A DNA stretch of 64,000 nucleotides from Lingula anatina (GCF_001039355.2 NW_019775787.1:1-64000), one strand, 5' to 3'. Positions 23,296-44,560 are shown, numbered from the stretch's first letter. Numbers and translations are program-made. The notes: generated from the sequence alone by a model not told the origin.

Positions 23296-25161
23296 TATGG
23301 AGGAGGAGGAGGAAGAAACTATAAAACTAAAATGACATATCTGATCAATTCATTCGCCTCCTCTGAAAAACAAAACTATCTGTATAAATAAAATATCTGC
23401 CTCTCTTGTATTTGACCGACTTAAAGCAACCAACAGACAATGAATATCTGTGTTTTTTTTTTTACAAACTTATACAACAATGAAGTAGTTCATCACACAA
23501 TACGGAGTCATGCAATATTTGAATCATCATTTTTTTCTGTTTATCAAAATGAAAGTTTTCAGGGTTAAATTCTATTAAAAACACGACTAAAGGTAAATTG
23601 TTTGTTAAAGGCCTATAAACGTACCGGTATTTGTAATATAAAAGACAGTATCGCTTTATGATACAATAGATATATTTAGAAAGCAGGTCTACTGCAGGGT
23701 ATCTACGTACATTCTTTTCAATCAGTTATCAAAGAAGTTTTAAAATGTGTCAGCCAATATTACCATTTCTTATAGTAACTCTCACGAGTCGATATCGTGA
23801 TCGATACCTGATCTGGTTAGCTTGTGTATTGATTCTGACACGTGTTACTTAAGTTTTCAGCGACATATTTTCTCTTATTTCAATAAAAAGTGATCTAGTT
23901 CTTACATAAGCTAGACCGTCAAGTGCCAGTGAATATGAAGATGTCACCTCCAGGTTTACATAATCTTGTAATGAACAGTAAAATTTCTGAACTTTTATCT
24001 GTTTGTTACCCCAAAATAATTACATGCGCTAAACATGTGAGAGCTACACATTCTTGTATAGGTGCCAAAAATGATGACACGCGTAAAACGTACCGATCAC
24101 ACCTGCTTTTGGTCTAAAAAAAGTGATAATAAAAGGCGCCAACATCGCCCAGCTACGTTCGGGTCAAATATTCACTACTGTTGGCACGTTTTTCATTGTT
24201 TTTAAACCCAGACTGTGCCTTATCTGGACTTAATCGAAGGAAATATGCGAATCTGTTCACCTCTGTCGTAAAACAAGGTAAAGATATGGCGACAGTTGGT
24301 GGAAAGTTCACCGACTGATCTTTTCTGTTCTCACGCCTTCAAACTTTACTTTGGACTAGCGCCAAATTCGACAGAAATCCTTTGTTCATCCTTCATACTT
24401 AGGAGTCGTTTGCAGGGCAAATGCAATTTGAACTAATTAACTGTCGTTTGAAGCTTATATAGTTATCTAATAACGAGGTAAATTAGCTTTTAAAATATTC
24501 AACTTGGATGAACCAAATGTAAAGTTCTGCTCAGCGCATTGGAGGACATGGATTGTTGTACATTTTACTGACCACAAACTGTGAGTGAATCACATAAAAC
24601 TTTTGCAGTTATTTTACATGAATGTCCCTTTCCACACATTACTTTCAGATCATTTTAACACTCACCAAGCCGTAACGAGCAAAAAAATCGAATTAGAAAG
24701 GATGCTTGAAAAAATGGATTAATAAGCGCTGTCGTTTTTCTATTATGCTAGGCAGTAAGATCAACTAACTTGTTTTATTGATTGCAAATGCAATTAAGCT
24801 CCCGTCAAATGTTTCGTTAACGAAGTTATTGAGCATAAGAAAGCTTAGACTTATTTTCTCGTGCAAGCAAAGTGAGACAGAGAGGGGGAAGTTTTCGCAT
24901 TACTCAAAAGTTAAATGCCTTTAGAACAACAAATGTGGTAAGGGATAACAAAAATACGATGGGATAAGAATTTAAGACGAAGTGCTTTGAAACAACAATG
25001 TTTCTACAAGTGTGCCAAACATGAAATAATAACCTCTGTTATTGACGTATGTAAAATGCAACTGGCGTGTTTGGAGACTCACCGCAGTTTCAGTAATTGT
25101 TATAAGTGTGAAATATTGTTAACTACACAGTTCTTCACAAAGTAAGTTTTTTTTCTTTTTC

Positions 25162-25191
25162 ATTTATTTATTTATTTATTTATTTATTTAC
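25162..25191. repeat. (TTTA)n microsatellite
   Basis: About seven tetranucleotide copies. Confidence 0.9.
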
Positions 25192-25894
25192 TTTTCGGAT
25201 CCATTTGTCTTTAGATGCTGATTGGCAATACTTGTATGTAATCAATGGCACGATAAACAATAAATATACTGATACGTATTATTGAAACCCGGTGTACCGT
25301 GTGACTGCAGTTCTGGTAGCCGTGAGAATGCTGCATGCCACACTGATGTGTCTATCCAATCGTCTCAGGTAAAGCTCAGCACTAAGCTGCTTATATTAAC
25401 TTCGGTGCTCTACTCATTGGCGTTCTTTTACTTTATTTATTAATTTATATATTATTGTTGTATTTTTACAGTAAATAGATTGTACAACACAATTCAGATC
25501 CCTAGCTTCTGAATTAATGTCAAGTAAATTAAAGTCTGGTTACGAGTTTTAGCATCAAAACGGTTTGGGTTTTACTTCTCTTTAAAGAAATACGTAAGGG
25601 GGTCGACTTTTGCTCTTTGCGTGTTATTTCGAATCTGTATCAAATGAAATAAGTCAATTCATAAGACAATGCTGTCAGTTTTTTCCGTGTTTTCTCTCTC
25701 CCTGTTGTTAATTAAAAACATGTTCCCCTTATCCTTTTTTAAAGGCACACAGTGTGAAATTATTTGACACCGGTACTGTACATGCTTCATCCAAACAGAT
25801 GTTGATTTCACTTTTGATACGTGTCTCTTGAGAAACTCGACTTTCCTAGATCAATATTTGAATCCAGTTCGATTTGAAGAAAATCCATTGCCAC

Positions 25895-26111
25895 GAGGGG
25901 CGGATCCAGGGGGGGTCCAGTTTTTTTTAAAGAATGACAGGCCCTTTGGTATTTTAGAGTGCGAACGGTGCTATTGGTTCGATTTAAAACTATGATTCAG
26001 CTGGTCAAAATTCCAATTTCACGAGGGGACTATTGGTGTAATTTTTTTCAGAAACTGAAGGAGGGGTAAGGACCCGCCTAACACCCCACCCCCCTAAGTC
26101 CACCACTGGCC
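25895..26111. mobile_element. Small inverted-end repeat element (GGGGCGGATCCAGG type)
   Basis: Left end GGCGGATCCAGGGGGG and right end (other strand) GGTGGACTTAGGGGGG form imperfect inverted termini around about 180 AT-rich non-coding bases. The same left-end motif occurs at 37906-37919. The class is not determined. Confidence 0.55.
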
Positions 26112-26361
26112 ATCTCTCACCTTTAAGAGGGCCCTGCGCGTGTTCTCAAATTATAATATTTTAATTAAGTTTAAATGTTAAACCCTGGTTTAAAACTGCG
26201 GTAGCAAAACTCTCAGACTCACGTACCCGTTGCAGTTTACGTTGTTTAGTTCTGTGCATTGTTTCATCCATTTCACTCTTTTGTAAAAGTGTCTTTGTGT
26301 GTATGTGTTTGTGTTTCATTTATTTCTTTTCAGCCTGTAACTTATTAAAGTTTTACAATGG

Positions 26362-26385
26362 AAATAAATAAATAAATAAATAAAT
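26362..26385. repeat. (AAAT)n microsatellite
   Basis: About six tetranucleotide copies. Confidence 0.9.
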
Positions 26386-27729
26386 GAAAAACTCACATAA
26401 TTCAACCATTTATACCTTGAGACTGATCCTGATTCCAGTAATGTCGTCTCCACTATATATTAGAGAACGTCCACGTTTTAATAAAAACAGAAGGTTGAGA
26501 ATATAGATCGTTTGATAGAAACTTGGCTCATTTAGGGGAATGTATTTTCTTTGTATTCACTTTTTGTGTGACAGGTATTTAGTCTTTGTACTGTTGCACT
26601 AATGATGATGGTGTTTTTTACAGTAATTAATATGACTTGAATAATTAAACGTTAGGACTGATAAGAGGGAACAAACATAATGATCTCCGTTTTCTCCTTG
26701 TTAAATATTAAAATATTATCTAATATCATATGCAATCCGGCTTCACTGCACTCTCAATTAAAATTCAGTATTTTACAGAATATAAATCACTTCAAAGAAA
26801 AAATTCTCATTGATTATGAAACACTTCTTCATATTTCGAGGAGGTTCTTCATCGTAAAATATGAATCATTTGACGGGTTTACATGTACAGAAAGACACAG
26901 GTAAATGCAGTCATGAATTCAAGACAGACAGGATATTAAGAAATCAAAATTTTAAATCTTGAAATAGCTATGATGCCAAATCCGTGATAAACCTTTGGTA
27001 AATGTTACACAAAATTAAGGAAAAGGAACAAGGAGACGTCTGTGCCAACCGACTAATAATTGAGCAGGCCACGCCCTAACGGGCTTTCTTTTCTTGAAGG
27101 TTGAGTCACTTTTTTTCGTATCTTCCGTTAGGTCGAATATAATAGTACATTTGCACTGTGTGTCTTGTTTGTGTTTTTTAATAGTGCATTTGGTCAAAAA
27201 GATAGTGTTCATCATTATAGTAGCCTCAACAGGTGGGATTCTGAGTTAATGGAATTTTTCTACGACTTTGAGATATCTACTGTAGTAAATAATAAATATA
27301 AAGGGTGGGTTCCACACGTTGACTGGCATAATAAAAATGAAAAATCTGTTGTCTTGTAATATTATACTATCATATACGGTCAAAACACTGTTGAGCAAGG
27401 AGAAAATTATGGATTGCTGTCAGAATATTGTGGAAGACGAAGGTCTTTTCACAAGAAAACGAATACCGCTGCGTTTTTTCATGACAATTTTAATTGTAGA
27501 CTATTTCCCTCGTTCTAAAGTTATTTAATGGAAAGGGGTCGATGAGAGTTTTCGCTGGTCTTTGATTTCCTGGCCGAATGCCATCGACTCAATGTATAAA
27601 AACAAACACAAGCAGGTGATAATGATTAGGCCGGGAAATAGATCACCACTTGAGTAAGTGCGAAAAATTATAACCACCACCACTAGTACTATGTATGAAG
27701 AAGGACTGCTTGTCATTGTGTGTTGGGGG

Positions 27730-27866
27730 TTACTGTACCAGGGCGACAGATTGATTTTCCACAGATATTCAGAGATATGTCTATAAATAAATAGACGGTC
27801 ATTTTTGCTTTCGGTCGATTCAGTAAAAAATATCCACAATAATAACTGCGGCCCTGGTAGAGGGTA
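27730..27866. mobile_element. MITE of the CTCTACCAGGGCCGCAG family, copy 1
   Basis: 137-bp element with ends TTACTGTACCAGGGCGACAG and (other strand) TACCCTCTACCAGGGCCGCA. Flanks TGTTGGGGG (27721-27729) and TGTTGGGAG (27867-27875) look like an 8-9 bp target duplication, as made by hAT or Mutator transposons. Confidence 0.7.
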
Positions 27867-28440
27867 TGTTGGGAGAGGGGGCGCACCATTCTCCCCCACC
27901 CACATATCACGCCATCTTCAACTGACACATTCTATGTAACGCATTTCAGAGTGTGAAGTTAAACTCAGCGTAACAAAAATAACAAAAATAAAAGTTTCCC
28001 AAGCCAAATACATATATGACACTTCTCGTGAACTATTTTACGTAAATATCTCAATCAAGCGCAGATAGATTTTGATTATTCGTAATGTGAGAAAGAATTT
28101 CATGCGTCTATGATATTTATGTTTCCTCTTTGAAGTAGAGCGCAAGACAAGATTTTCGGAGTTTCATCACATATCTGACGTCAAAATTGTAAAGTATTAA
28201 TCACATCAGCATGTCCAGTACAAGTCGTACAACGCTTATAATTGAGATTAGATCGAACATGAACTTACGCACGTCAATAGGAAATAGATAATAAACCCAC
28301 CGAGAAAAGAACATAATAAAGTATAATCCGTGACCCATTTCACGATTTGCCTTTCTCTTCAACAAAAGCAATTGTCATGTAATGTCAAATACGGACTTTC
28401 TCACCGACTAAAGGTGTGTGAATGTGTGGCTCTTTTGTCA

Positions 28441-28520
28441 CGATCTGATTGGCTGATGCGTGGAGGCGTGTATGGCAACCAACCAATCAAATCGTCACCT
28501 GCTGACCCAGCCCAATAAAA
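28441..28520 (+). promoter_or_regulatory. Promoter of GH13 gene 1, first exon a
   Basis: Inverted CCAAT pair: CGATCTGATTGG (28441-28452) and CCAATCAAATCG (28481-28492) form a 12-bp inverted repeat with one mismatch. A TATA-like CAATAAAAG follows at 28512-28520. The start codon is about 180 bp downstream. The layout is typical of a core promoter; no transcript evidence is available here. Confidence 0.55.
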
Positions 28521-28699
28521 GCGTAAACATAAGCACGAGGTTGGATAGCACTATAAACCCCACACAAGAAGAGCAACGTTATCGCAAAGTGACAGCTATA
28601 AGTATCAGAAGATTGTTCCTTGAGAACTCTTCACTCAAAGAAGGCATCTAAAAGAGAGAAGACTGAGACAATTTCCATACAAATAAGCAAATCGACGAA

Positions 28700-36780
<8,081 letters not shown>

Positions 36781-38167
36781 TTGATCCGTTTTTTTTTTTC
36801 TTCGTCATTCATTTTACATCACTAGTAGTTATCGTTAAACATTTCCATTAGATCTCATGCTCATTTCCTTTCATCACATTCCTTGTTATGTTTTTTTTTC
36901 TTCACATATCTTCTTAATCTCTCTAATGGAGTGAAGGCAACTGTGTGTTGAACATACAGTGCACAGCATATTTGTCTCAAAGAAACGTGTCAAGCTAATA
37001 TCTCATTGTTCAAGACATCGTTTAAGAGAAGCTCAATTTTATCAGGTTGGTGATTTATGAACTTGCTTATTATGACCTTAGAGGATTGTTTATCTAATGT
37101 ATGACCTGATATGCTCTGAGATTGGTGGAGCTTTAAGTTCATTCGGTTGTAAATGACCATGGTCAAGTTTCACATTGACATTAATTGTACATATATTTAT
37201 ATCTATTTACGCATTAACGACTGTGATTTGTTGATAATATTTTTTAACAGTTGAAATAATTGGTGGATTTAACCATGGCCATTTTCTCCTGTTGTCCATG
37301 CCATGTACAATGTAAATATCTCACTGGGTTTCTGTATCAGCATATATATGGTGCTATTAACCCAAAAGCACTGGAATCTAGTGTCGGTGATCAAGTGCCA
37401 AATCGTAAATTGTTATAACATTGACGAGTAATTCTTTGGTACTTAAGTAATCATGTAATCAGATATTTTACTATTGACAAAGTCACGTATATTTTAAATT
37501 ATTGCAGTACACGTTTTATGTTATAATTAAACTGTTGTTTTGTTGACTAAATTAAAAATTTTATAATTGAAAAATCACGTTTTAGTTGTTTTTATCTTAA
37601 AAGTCTGATGCGCCATTCGTAATTAAAGCATGAAATGGCGCTTAGTTCCTGGAGCGATATAGTCCCAACTTGATCGGAAGATGGACAATAAGTAATCGTA
37701 TAAACAATGTGAAATATAGAACATATCTTTTAATATTTCTGTAATACTGCGGTACACTGCAAACTGATGACAATCCGATAGTAAAAAAATTATTAAGGAT
37801 GCTGCATGCAGGCTTCATCCACAAGTGTGACTAAATATTTCCACCACATTCCAATCTACCCCATAATATCACAAAAAAAAATTACAAACTTATTACTAAT
37901 CTGCAGGGGCGGATCCAGGATTATTTGAAGAGGGGATCCGCGTATTCAAAATTAATAAGTTTCTAACAACATAAAAAATTGAGATTGATGGATTTGTTTC
38001 AATTATCCCCCCGTTCTATATATGTGAACTATGATGGCCAAAGGCGATACTCAGTATCCAATTTAACGTGGATTTTATTTTTTTCGGGCAAGTGAAAGAG
38101 TACGGCATTACTTGAAAAAAGTATGCATATTTCTCTGGCAAATGTATGTACCGTAAATTTTTACATT
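36781..38167. other. Intergenic between the two GH13 genes
   Basis: Holds the 3' UTRs of both genes. AATTAAA-type sequences near 37526 and 37552 are possible polyadenylation signals for the plus-strand gene. A GGGGCGGATCCAGG repeat motif lies at 37906-37919. Confidence 0.6.
37906..37919. repeat. GGGGCGGATCCAGG repeat motif
   Basis: Same 14-base end as the element at 25895-26111. The far end of this copy was not found. Confidence 0.5.
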
Positions 38168-39100
38168 TTAATTGTCCTGTCGTTCAGGATAAAATCGTAT
38201 AACTAACCCCTGGGCAGGAGCCAATTCAATTACTTTGAAATCGACACGAGTTTCTAGGGCGAAGGCATCATTTTCGAAATTCCCCGTGTTAACTTCGACC
38301 ACTCCATGTGAAGGAAGCCGCAGGTCTTCTTCTGTGAAATCTATGGACGATTTTTCTGTGCCAAAATTGATCATGACAAGGTAACTCGGTTCGCTTTCAT
38401 AAGAACGAATGAACGAATAAATGTGCTTATTGATAAGCCGTGACTTAAAGGTCCCTCGGTGAAAAGATGGCTGATCGCGCGTCTTGGCCAGAAAGCGGAA
38501 TCTCCGCAAAACTGATTTGCCGGTATCGTCCGCCTTTTGGGTTGCCACGCTTAGCATTTGGCTGTCTGGATGGATATGTCCGATTTTTTCTTTAGACTGG
38601 GTGAATCCAGCATTTTCGCTGATGTCCCATAACATTGGGGATTCTTTCCCTCCTGGACCTGCAATGGCATTATTCTGACCCAACTCATCACCAAAATACA
38701 CCACAGGCGTGCCCGGCAAGAGCATAACTAACATATTTATCGCAGTAGCGAAATTGCGTCCCAATCGAGTTACCATTCTCTCGTTACCATGGTAACTGGT
38801 CACCCAGTTTGGCCATTTGCCAACTGGCATAGTGGTCATCCAACTCTCCACAATCCGCCCGATGCACTGACCACCGCAGGAACGCCCAACTTTTGTAAAG
38901 TCGCGGTTAACGGGCATGTCGGATGAATTGTATAGTGCCATTACGCTGCGTGCGTGCTCGTAGTTAGCGTCCGATAACAGTATTTTGGTTTGGCCAGTTT
39001 TCTCGCCATATTCGTCCAGCAGATGTCTCCAGTGGTCAAGGACCGCCCGTGATTCGGTGATGTTGCTAAGGAAACGGTGGTGCCAGCTTGGACATGGTGT
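38168..39100 (-). CDS. GH13 paralog 2 exon 5
   Basis: Acceptor atcgccag. It encodes residues 298-607: [39 protein letters not shown], to stop at 38168-38170. Confidence 0.92.
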   Translation of the reverse strand, partial: TPCPSWHHRFLSNITESRAVLDHWRHLLDEYGEKTGQTKILLSDANYEHARSVMALYNSSDMPVNRDFTKVGRSCGGQCIGRIVESWMTTMPVGKWPNWVTSYHGNERMVTRLGRNFATAINMLVMLLPGTPVVYFGDELGQNNAIAGPGGKESPMLWDISENAGFTQSKEKIGHIHPDSQMLSVATQKADDTGKSVLRRFRFLAKTRDQPSFHRGTFKSRLINKHIYSFIRSYESEPSYLVMINFGTEKSSIDFTEEDLRLPSHGVVEVNTGNFENDAFALETRVDFKVIELAPAQGLVIRFYPERQDN

Positions 39101-41227
39101 CTGGCGATATGAAAATGCATATCAATGAACACATATCATTTGATAGAATTAATTTCTTCTTTCCTTCACCATTGAATGAGGAAGAGCAATATTAATTAAT
39201 TAATCTCACAGATAACGTGGATGCGTTGTAATGTAAAATTAAGTTAGGAATAGGCCTACAATGCAAAATCAAGTAAGGGATTGCGTTCCACGGTTTGCAT
39301 TTATCAATATTTAATCCTGAAATATACCTGCATTTCATCCTCGCTTTTTATATTCGCTGTAAGGTCTTCGTGCTCGAATAATCTGTCGACAGCTTGGAGT
39401 CTAAATCCGTCCACTCCCTGGTCTAACCAGAATCTCAAACTTGCCTGAACAAGATTAAAGTAAAGATAGTTACTAATTGCCTCTAAAAACTGATACTTAG
39501 TTTAAAGTGATTTTTCACAAACAGTTATGCTACCAGGTAGGGTGAAGAAATGATTCAGGACATCGACGTTCTAGTCGTTGCCTATCGATATTTCAGCTTT
39601 ATAGGATATTCTAATCCCTCAACCCTCTCCCGTCCAAAAACAGTAAAATCAAAATAAAACTTATGCTGATTTAAAACCTCTTTCGAGAAGACTCATGATG
39701 TTTTAGGATACTTTTTGACATTATATTAGCCTGTACATCAGTTTGATTGCGATAGTTGAGCTGAAGATAAAATGACAATACCGTCACTTCAGCCACCACA
39801 TCCGGGTTGCGGTAGTTGAGATCAGGCAGTGACCGTGAAAACTGATGCAGATAAAACTGTTGACGTTCTTCGTCCCACTCCCAGGCAGAATGGCAGGAAT
39901 AATCCTTCCAGTCACTTGGCGGGCCTCGCTTTCCATTTTCGAGTAGGACACCGTCGGACCATATATAAAAATCTTTATATTTCTGACTGCTTTTTCTGCT
40001 CGCTTGAAACCACTGGTGCTGATCGCTTGTGTGGTTTGGAATGAAATCCAGTATTATTTTCTTGCCTATCAATGGCAGAATAACATTGAATTAATAACAA
40101 ACCTAATGTAAAAAAAAACTTGCCGAAAATGCTAACATGTGAGGCAATATATTCTTTTTCTTAACAAAAAAGTGAATAGGCATATAATAGAGATAGAATG
40201 AATGTATGTTAGAATTGCTTTTAAAACTTTTAAAACATTTAATTTAAATTGATACATACAGAGCTAATGAAACTCTTCTCTCATCTGCTTTTAAAACGAT
40301 GTGATTTGAATAAGCCTATATAAAAAGGAATGTATGTCGCATTGCCCCTGGTTAGATTTAAAAAAAAAAACAATCATACTCTGTCGAAAATATATTAACA
40401 TCAAATTTCAGAGAAGCTTTAATATCTTTCAGTTTTACAGGTGAAGTCGTGCACTTACCTTTGGCGTGGGCACTCTCTATAAGACGTTTAAAGTCCTGAT
40501 GTGTGCCTAGCGCGGGGGCAACCTCTGTAAAACTTGTCACACCGCTGCCACTGTGTTCATACACAGGACCCAGAAGGATGGCATTAACACGGATGTAGTC
40601 GAAATAGTCCAGCCGGTCAGTCAAACCTTAAATATAAGCAGAATCATTTTAATGAACACGGGCATAATATGATAATATACATGTATTGAAGTGTTCACCA
40701 TAATTAATCACTGTAATAAAATGATATATGATGATTTCGGAATTAATTTAGCTAATGCGTCAGGCGCGCATTAATTATTTCAATGAGCATAGATAAACAA
40801 ATGATTTCTTAATGGCTGCAACGTTTACTTCACGGTTATTTCATATAAGATTGGTTTGCTGTTAAAGAGGGACTGCAGACAATAAAAATGTTCACTATTT
40901 TCTTAATTGTTTTAACGTTGCCTTGTATGATAGGTCATTGCATTTTAATACCAGCCTTAAATGTCCTCATTTCAGTGTAAGGGCGGGTGCCGAGATAACG
41001 GCATATCACGTGCATTGGTAAGTCAATGAGTTCACATACGGATGAGAGGATGTTCTGGGGAGTGGAGGGGGGGGGCAGGGGGGTTGCTAGGAAGGAGGGT
41101 TGTGGGAGTGGAGGGAAGGCATGTCAATACATTACAAAAAATAAATCAATAGAATATAACCATGACTTTTAATACCTAGAATTTCAGCTAACCTCATTTT
41201 AACCAGATGTTAGAAAATAAATTGCCA

Positions 41228-41271
<44 letters not shown>

Positions 41272-41753
41272 CACACTCACACGTGCGCACACACACACAC
41301 ACACACAAGCACGCATGAATCACGGAACTCGAAGGCAAAACACACACGGACACGCACACATGCACATAAACACACACACACCTACATGTACGTGCGCGCA
41401 CACACACTCAGACAATATGATGATCTCTTACCTTTCAAGTCCCCGACTCCGTCTCCATCACTGTCCTGGAAAAGCCTGGGCTCCACCTGATAGATTATGG
41501 AAGTCTGCCACCATTCTAGTGTTGGCTCGGTTGCGACAGGAAAAAAAGTCACCACGAAATACCGTGGAATGACCAAAATTACACCTAGAAGTATTGTCAC
41601 AAGCACAGACTGCGAAATGAACGAGACGTACTCCCAGATTTCCGCGGACAGCGGTTGCGACTTTTTCCATCGAGGAGCGGGCTTCCATTCGGGCACTTGG
41701 TCCGTGCACACTTCGGAGGTGACGGTAGGGGCTTGACGCTGTCGCACGGACAT
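38168..41753 (-). CDS. Type II membrane GH13 protein, SLC3A-like, catalytically dead paralog
   Basis: Exons (5' to 3'): 41432-41753, 40459-40626, 39782-40065, 39328-39444, 38168-39100; 607 residues. N-terminal cytosolic part about 60 residues, a span near [13 protein letters not shown], then [19 protein letters not shown]. It keeps the [10 protein letters not shown] loop, [18 protein letters not shown], the CGGQC pair and [10 protein letters not shown]. All three catalytic residues are changed relative to gene 1: nucleophile D to Q275 (GFRLQA), acid/base E to D341 (LSDAN), third acid D to G402 (SYHGNE). It is therefore a pseudoenzyme, as in 4F2hc-type transporter heavy chains, yet no cysteine lies between the span and WWQ. 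The start at 41753 is the first ATG in frame; the longer frame begins only at a GTG. The tail-to-tail arrangement and shared exon phases show descent from one duplication. Confidence 0.9.
39328..39444 (-). CDS. GH13 paralog 2 exon 4
   Basis: Flanked by tgttcag and gtatat, 39 codons, phase 0 both ends. It encodes [20 protein letters not shown]. It is fused with the next exon in gene 1, so one copy gained or lost an intron. Confidence 0.9.
39782..40065 (-). CDS. GH13 paralog 2 exon 3
   Basis: Flanked by attgatag and gtattg, 284 bases. It encodes [19 protein letters not shown] and [11 protein letters not shown]. Confidence 0.92.
40459..40626 (-). CDS. GH13 paralog 2 exon 2
   Basis: Flanked by atttaag and gtaagt. 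It encodes [19 protein letters not shown] and a degenerate version of the next loop ([11 protein letters not shown]), where gene 1 has the conserved FGYDPSN. Confidence 0.85.
41231..41405. repeat. (CT)n and interrupted (CA)n microsatellite
   Basis: CT about 19 copies, then an ACAC-rich stretch to about 41405, ending 26 bases beyond the donor of exon 1 of GH13 paralog 2. Confidence 0.9.
41432..41753 (-). CDS. GH13 paralog 2 exon 1 (start, membrane span)
   Basis: ATG at 41753-41751 ([15 protein letters not shown]), donor AAAG|gtaaga. It encodes the cytosolic tail, the span and the WWQ segment, and joins exon 2 in phase 1, as in gene 1. Confidence 0.85.
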
Positions 41754-42081
41754 TTTGATGACCACGCCGCAGCAACCAGAGATGTTATTCGTGAGATTTG
41801 ACACACATTGATTGAATTGATCATTCTAAAAGTGGGAACCAAAGTCCGTTTACAGAACGATATATTTGTTTACTCGCACTGTGCTAAATAATTCCCTTAT
41901 CTCTCTGGCCCGACCTGCGGTTGATTTCATAGCATTGTTGTAGCACATCAATCAGATAGGGAGTTGGGTAGAGAGAGCAGGCTATTTTACATAGGAAATA
42001 ACGAAACAAACGTGTTTGTATTTTTTATTTATTTATTTATTTATTTTTTATTATTTTTTTAGACTGGTTATGTGTGAGATA

Positions 42082-42142
42082 ATACACTGTCACCCGAGCG
42101 ATATATGCCATTACACCTCGAGCGCCAGAGGTGACAGTGTAT
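42082..42142. repeat. Short inverted repeat (fold-back)
   Basis: Arms ATACACTGTCACC (42082-42094) and GGTGACAGTGTAT (42130-42142) are perfect 13-bp inverted copies. Weaker similarity extends outwards, so this may be a small transposon. Confidence 0.75.
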
Positions 42143-44560
42143 GTGTTATTTGACATACATGCCGAGAAAAAAATACAGTCATTTCATCCTAAAACACCCC
42201 TAAAACCTAATAAAGTGACCCTATATCACGCTCTAGATATGTTATATGGAATAAACTCATCCACGTGCGCTGGTCACCTCCCGCCAAATTCTTACGTAAT
42301 TTCTGACCAATTTGGTCAATTTTTGCTAAATTCTTGTTGTGGATGTTCAACTCGCTTGAACAGTATTTAAGCAACCGTCGACACTGATCATGCGCGTTTC
42401 AGCTGAGCCACACCTAGCTGGGACTGCTGCGGAAAAAAGGTCCCAAGGCAAATCCAATTCTTTTTAGTGACATTTCAGATAAACAAGGAGCGTCGGACCG
42501 GACTATAGTCAAATTAATTTTTCACAAGTGCAAAGTAGAAAGAAATGTACATTTCTGTGATATTTCTAACAAAGATGCAGTTTCGGAATATAGTCAAAGT
42601 CAGACGGATGTTTATTACTAGTCCACAGGAGTAATCATTCTACGTTTTGGTGACATTTTTTACTACGAGGCGGTTTCGGAATATACATGTACTGGTTTTC
42701 AGAGCATTCATGTGCTACATGTAATTACAAGTATTTCTGATTAAGAGGAAGAATGAACAGCTTAAAAATAAAAGGTAAATAACACAACCATCGTTAAAAA
42801 GTTATAGATTTACAAATACTTTTGTATGCACGTGTGCTTTTACCCATATGATATGACTTAGTGTAATAAAATGATAAATAATAATTGTTGAACGTGAAAA
42901 GTTTATGCTAACTTTTAAGAGTGTTAGAGATTTAAAATTTGTCTAGGTACATAACGCAAGTAAAGTCACTATTTTCTTGATGCCAAGAAGGTTACATGTT
43001 AAGCTCTGTCTTCGGCTTTCAGCATTTTAGAAACCGCGACTGATTTAACCAAGATGTAGTCTAGAAGATTACATCGAGGTTATAAATCCGAGTTTTCCGA
43101 GAGACGCTACGCAGAAATGTCGAGTGAAGCAAGATATTTCAGGGTAGCGGCTCGAGGTTACCCTCGATCTTCACTGAAGCTAAGCTAAATGGACAGGCTT
43201 CAGTGATCAGCATATCGCCACGGTCACATAACAGCCCTAGGTATGTATACGTTTGAAAGTAGGTAGAATGAGTTTAGTCTGATGATTTTTATTTGATATC
43301 GGTTGTAATTGTGTGTGGGTGTGGGGGGGGGGGGCGTTACTGATGAAGAAAACTAAAATTCTAAATTGGATAATTAGTTGATTATGACTAGCTGGGAGCG
43401 AGCGCACGTTCGTGGAATGAGAAAGTTGTGGTTTACCGGTATGTGTGTTTCGCACATAATTTAATCTCTAGGAAGATTCTGACATCTAATAATCATTTCT
43501 ATTTGAAGAAAGTTGACTGTATAAACAGAGGGTATCAACTAGGTGTAAACTTTACGTACTGCCGGTGTGTGCTGCAATAAAAATTTCGTGTAATAAGCTT
43601 GAAAAACGAAAAAAAAAAAAAAACAAGTAGATTGGTGCAAGTCTACATAACTAAATATGCCGTACGTGCTAGCAGACTTTGACAAACGTAAGTCTCATAT
43701 TTCGAATTAAATCAAATTCCATCGATTGAATGTCGTAGAGACCCCGCCAAGTCATTTTTGGTACGTCTCCCTTTGTCATCCACGGCTGACTGAGCCCTGG
43801 CCTTGGCGGGGGTCGAAATGAATGAGGTTCATACCACAGCCCTATTTTCATCAAGACTGGATCATAAATCATCTCTGAAACCCTCAAGATTGATCAGCAT
43901 TTCATTGCGTGGCGAAGTTCTTATAGGTAATTATTGTAATTTGTAGGGTGTTTTGTGACCAGGGTCTATAAATCAGCTAAGCATTCATACTGTATTGGAG
44001 GTGCCGACTGTGTGACAAGGATTTAGTGTCTTGGTTGGCGTTTTTAGCTACGTGCAGGTCAAAAGAGGGTTTCGAAAAGAACGAGACTTTCTTTGCGGTG
44101 TTTTTGGTGTTACTATGTGTAGTAATGTCAATTAAAAAAAGTGTCTGTGTCAAGTAATACACCGCAAGTTAATGGAATTTATATACAGAATACGATCATG
44201 GGCACCTATTGCTTCAACCAAAGCAAAAGGGCAAGACTTTTTTGTGATATTCTGTGTAGTAATGTCGCTGAAAAAGAGATTTTGTGTCTAGAAGTAAATC
44301 GCAAGTTAATAGAATTTATAAACAAATTACAATCATTGATACTCTTTGCTTCAATTAACGCAAAGTATTGATAAGTGTCGAAAAAAAAACTACAACAAAC
44401 GCGTAATAAGTGAAGAGTTATGCCATACCATGTAAATTACATCTAAAAAATCAAATTTTCTGGGATGGGGGTGGGGGTAAATAAAAGCAGTGGTATTTAC
44501 AACATACATGTTACCGTATGGAGTGCGTAAATTAGTATTTATGATTCTCGGTTTTGCATG

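Larger units (their letters stand above)
17879..28699. other. Large intergenic region between ALG8 and the plus-strand GH13 gene
   Basis: Apart from the N gap, the repeated ALG8 5' end and the repeats listed separately, I see no gene. Short open frames here are not supported by splice sites or recognisable motifs. A CRE (TGACGTCA) at about 22460 and CCAAT boxes near 28440-28490 are the only regulatory-looking sites noted. Confidence 0.6.

Noticed and set aside
41207-41572. 121-codon frame over CT/CA repeats
   Set aside because: Low-complexity microsatellite translation overlapping a minus-strand exon.
41754-41804. Upstream extension of GH13 paralog 2 to a GTG
   Set aside because: Animal start codons are ATG; the first in-frame ATG is at 41753.
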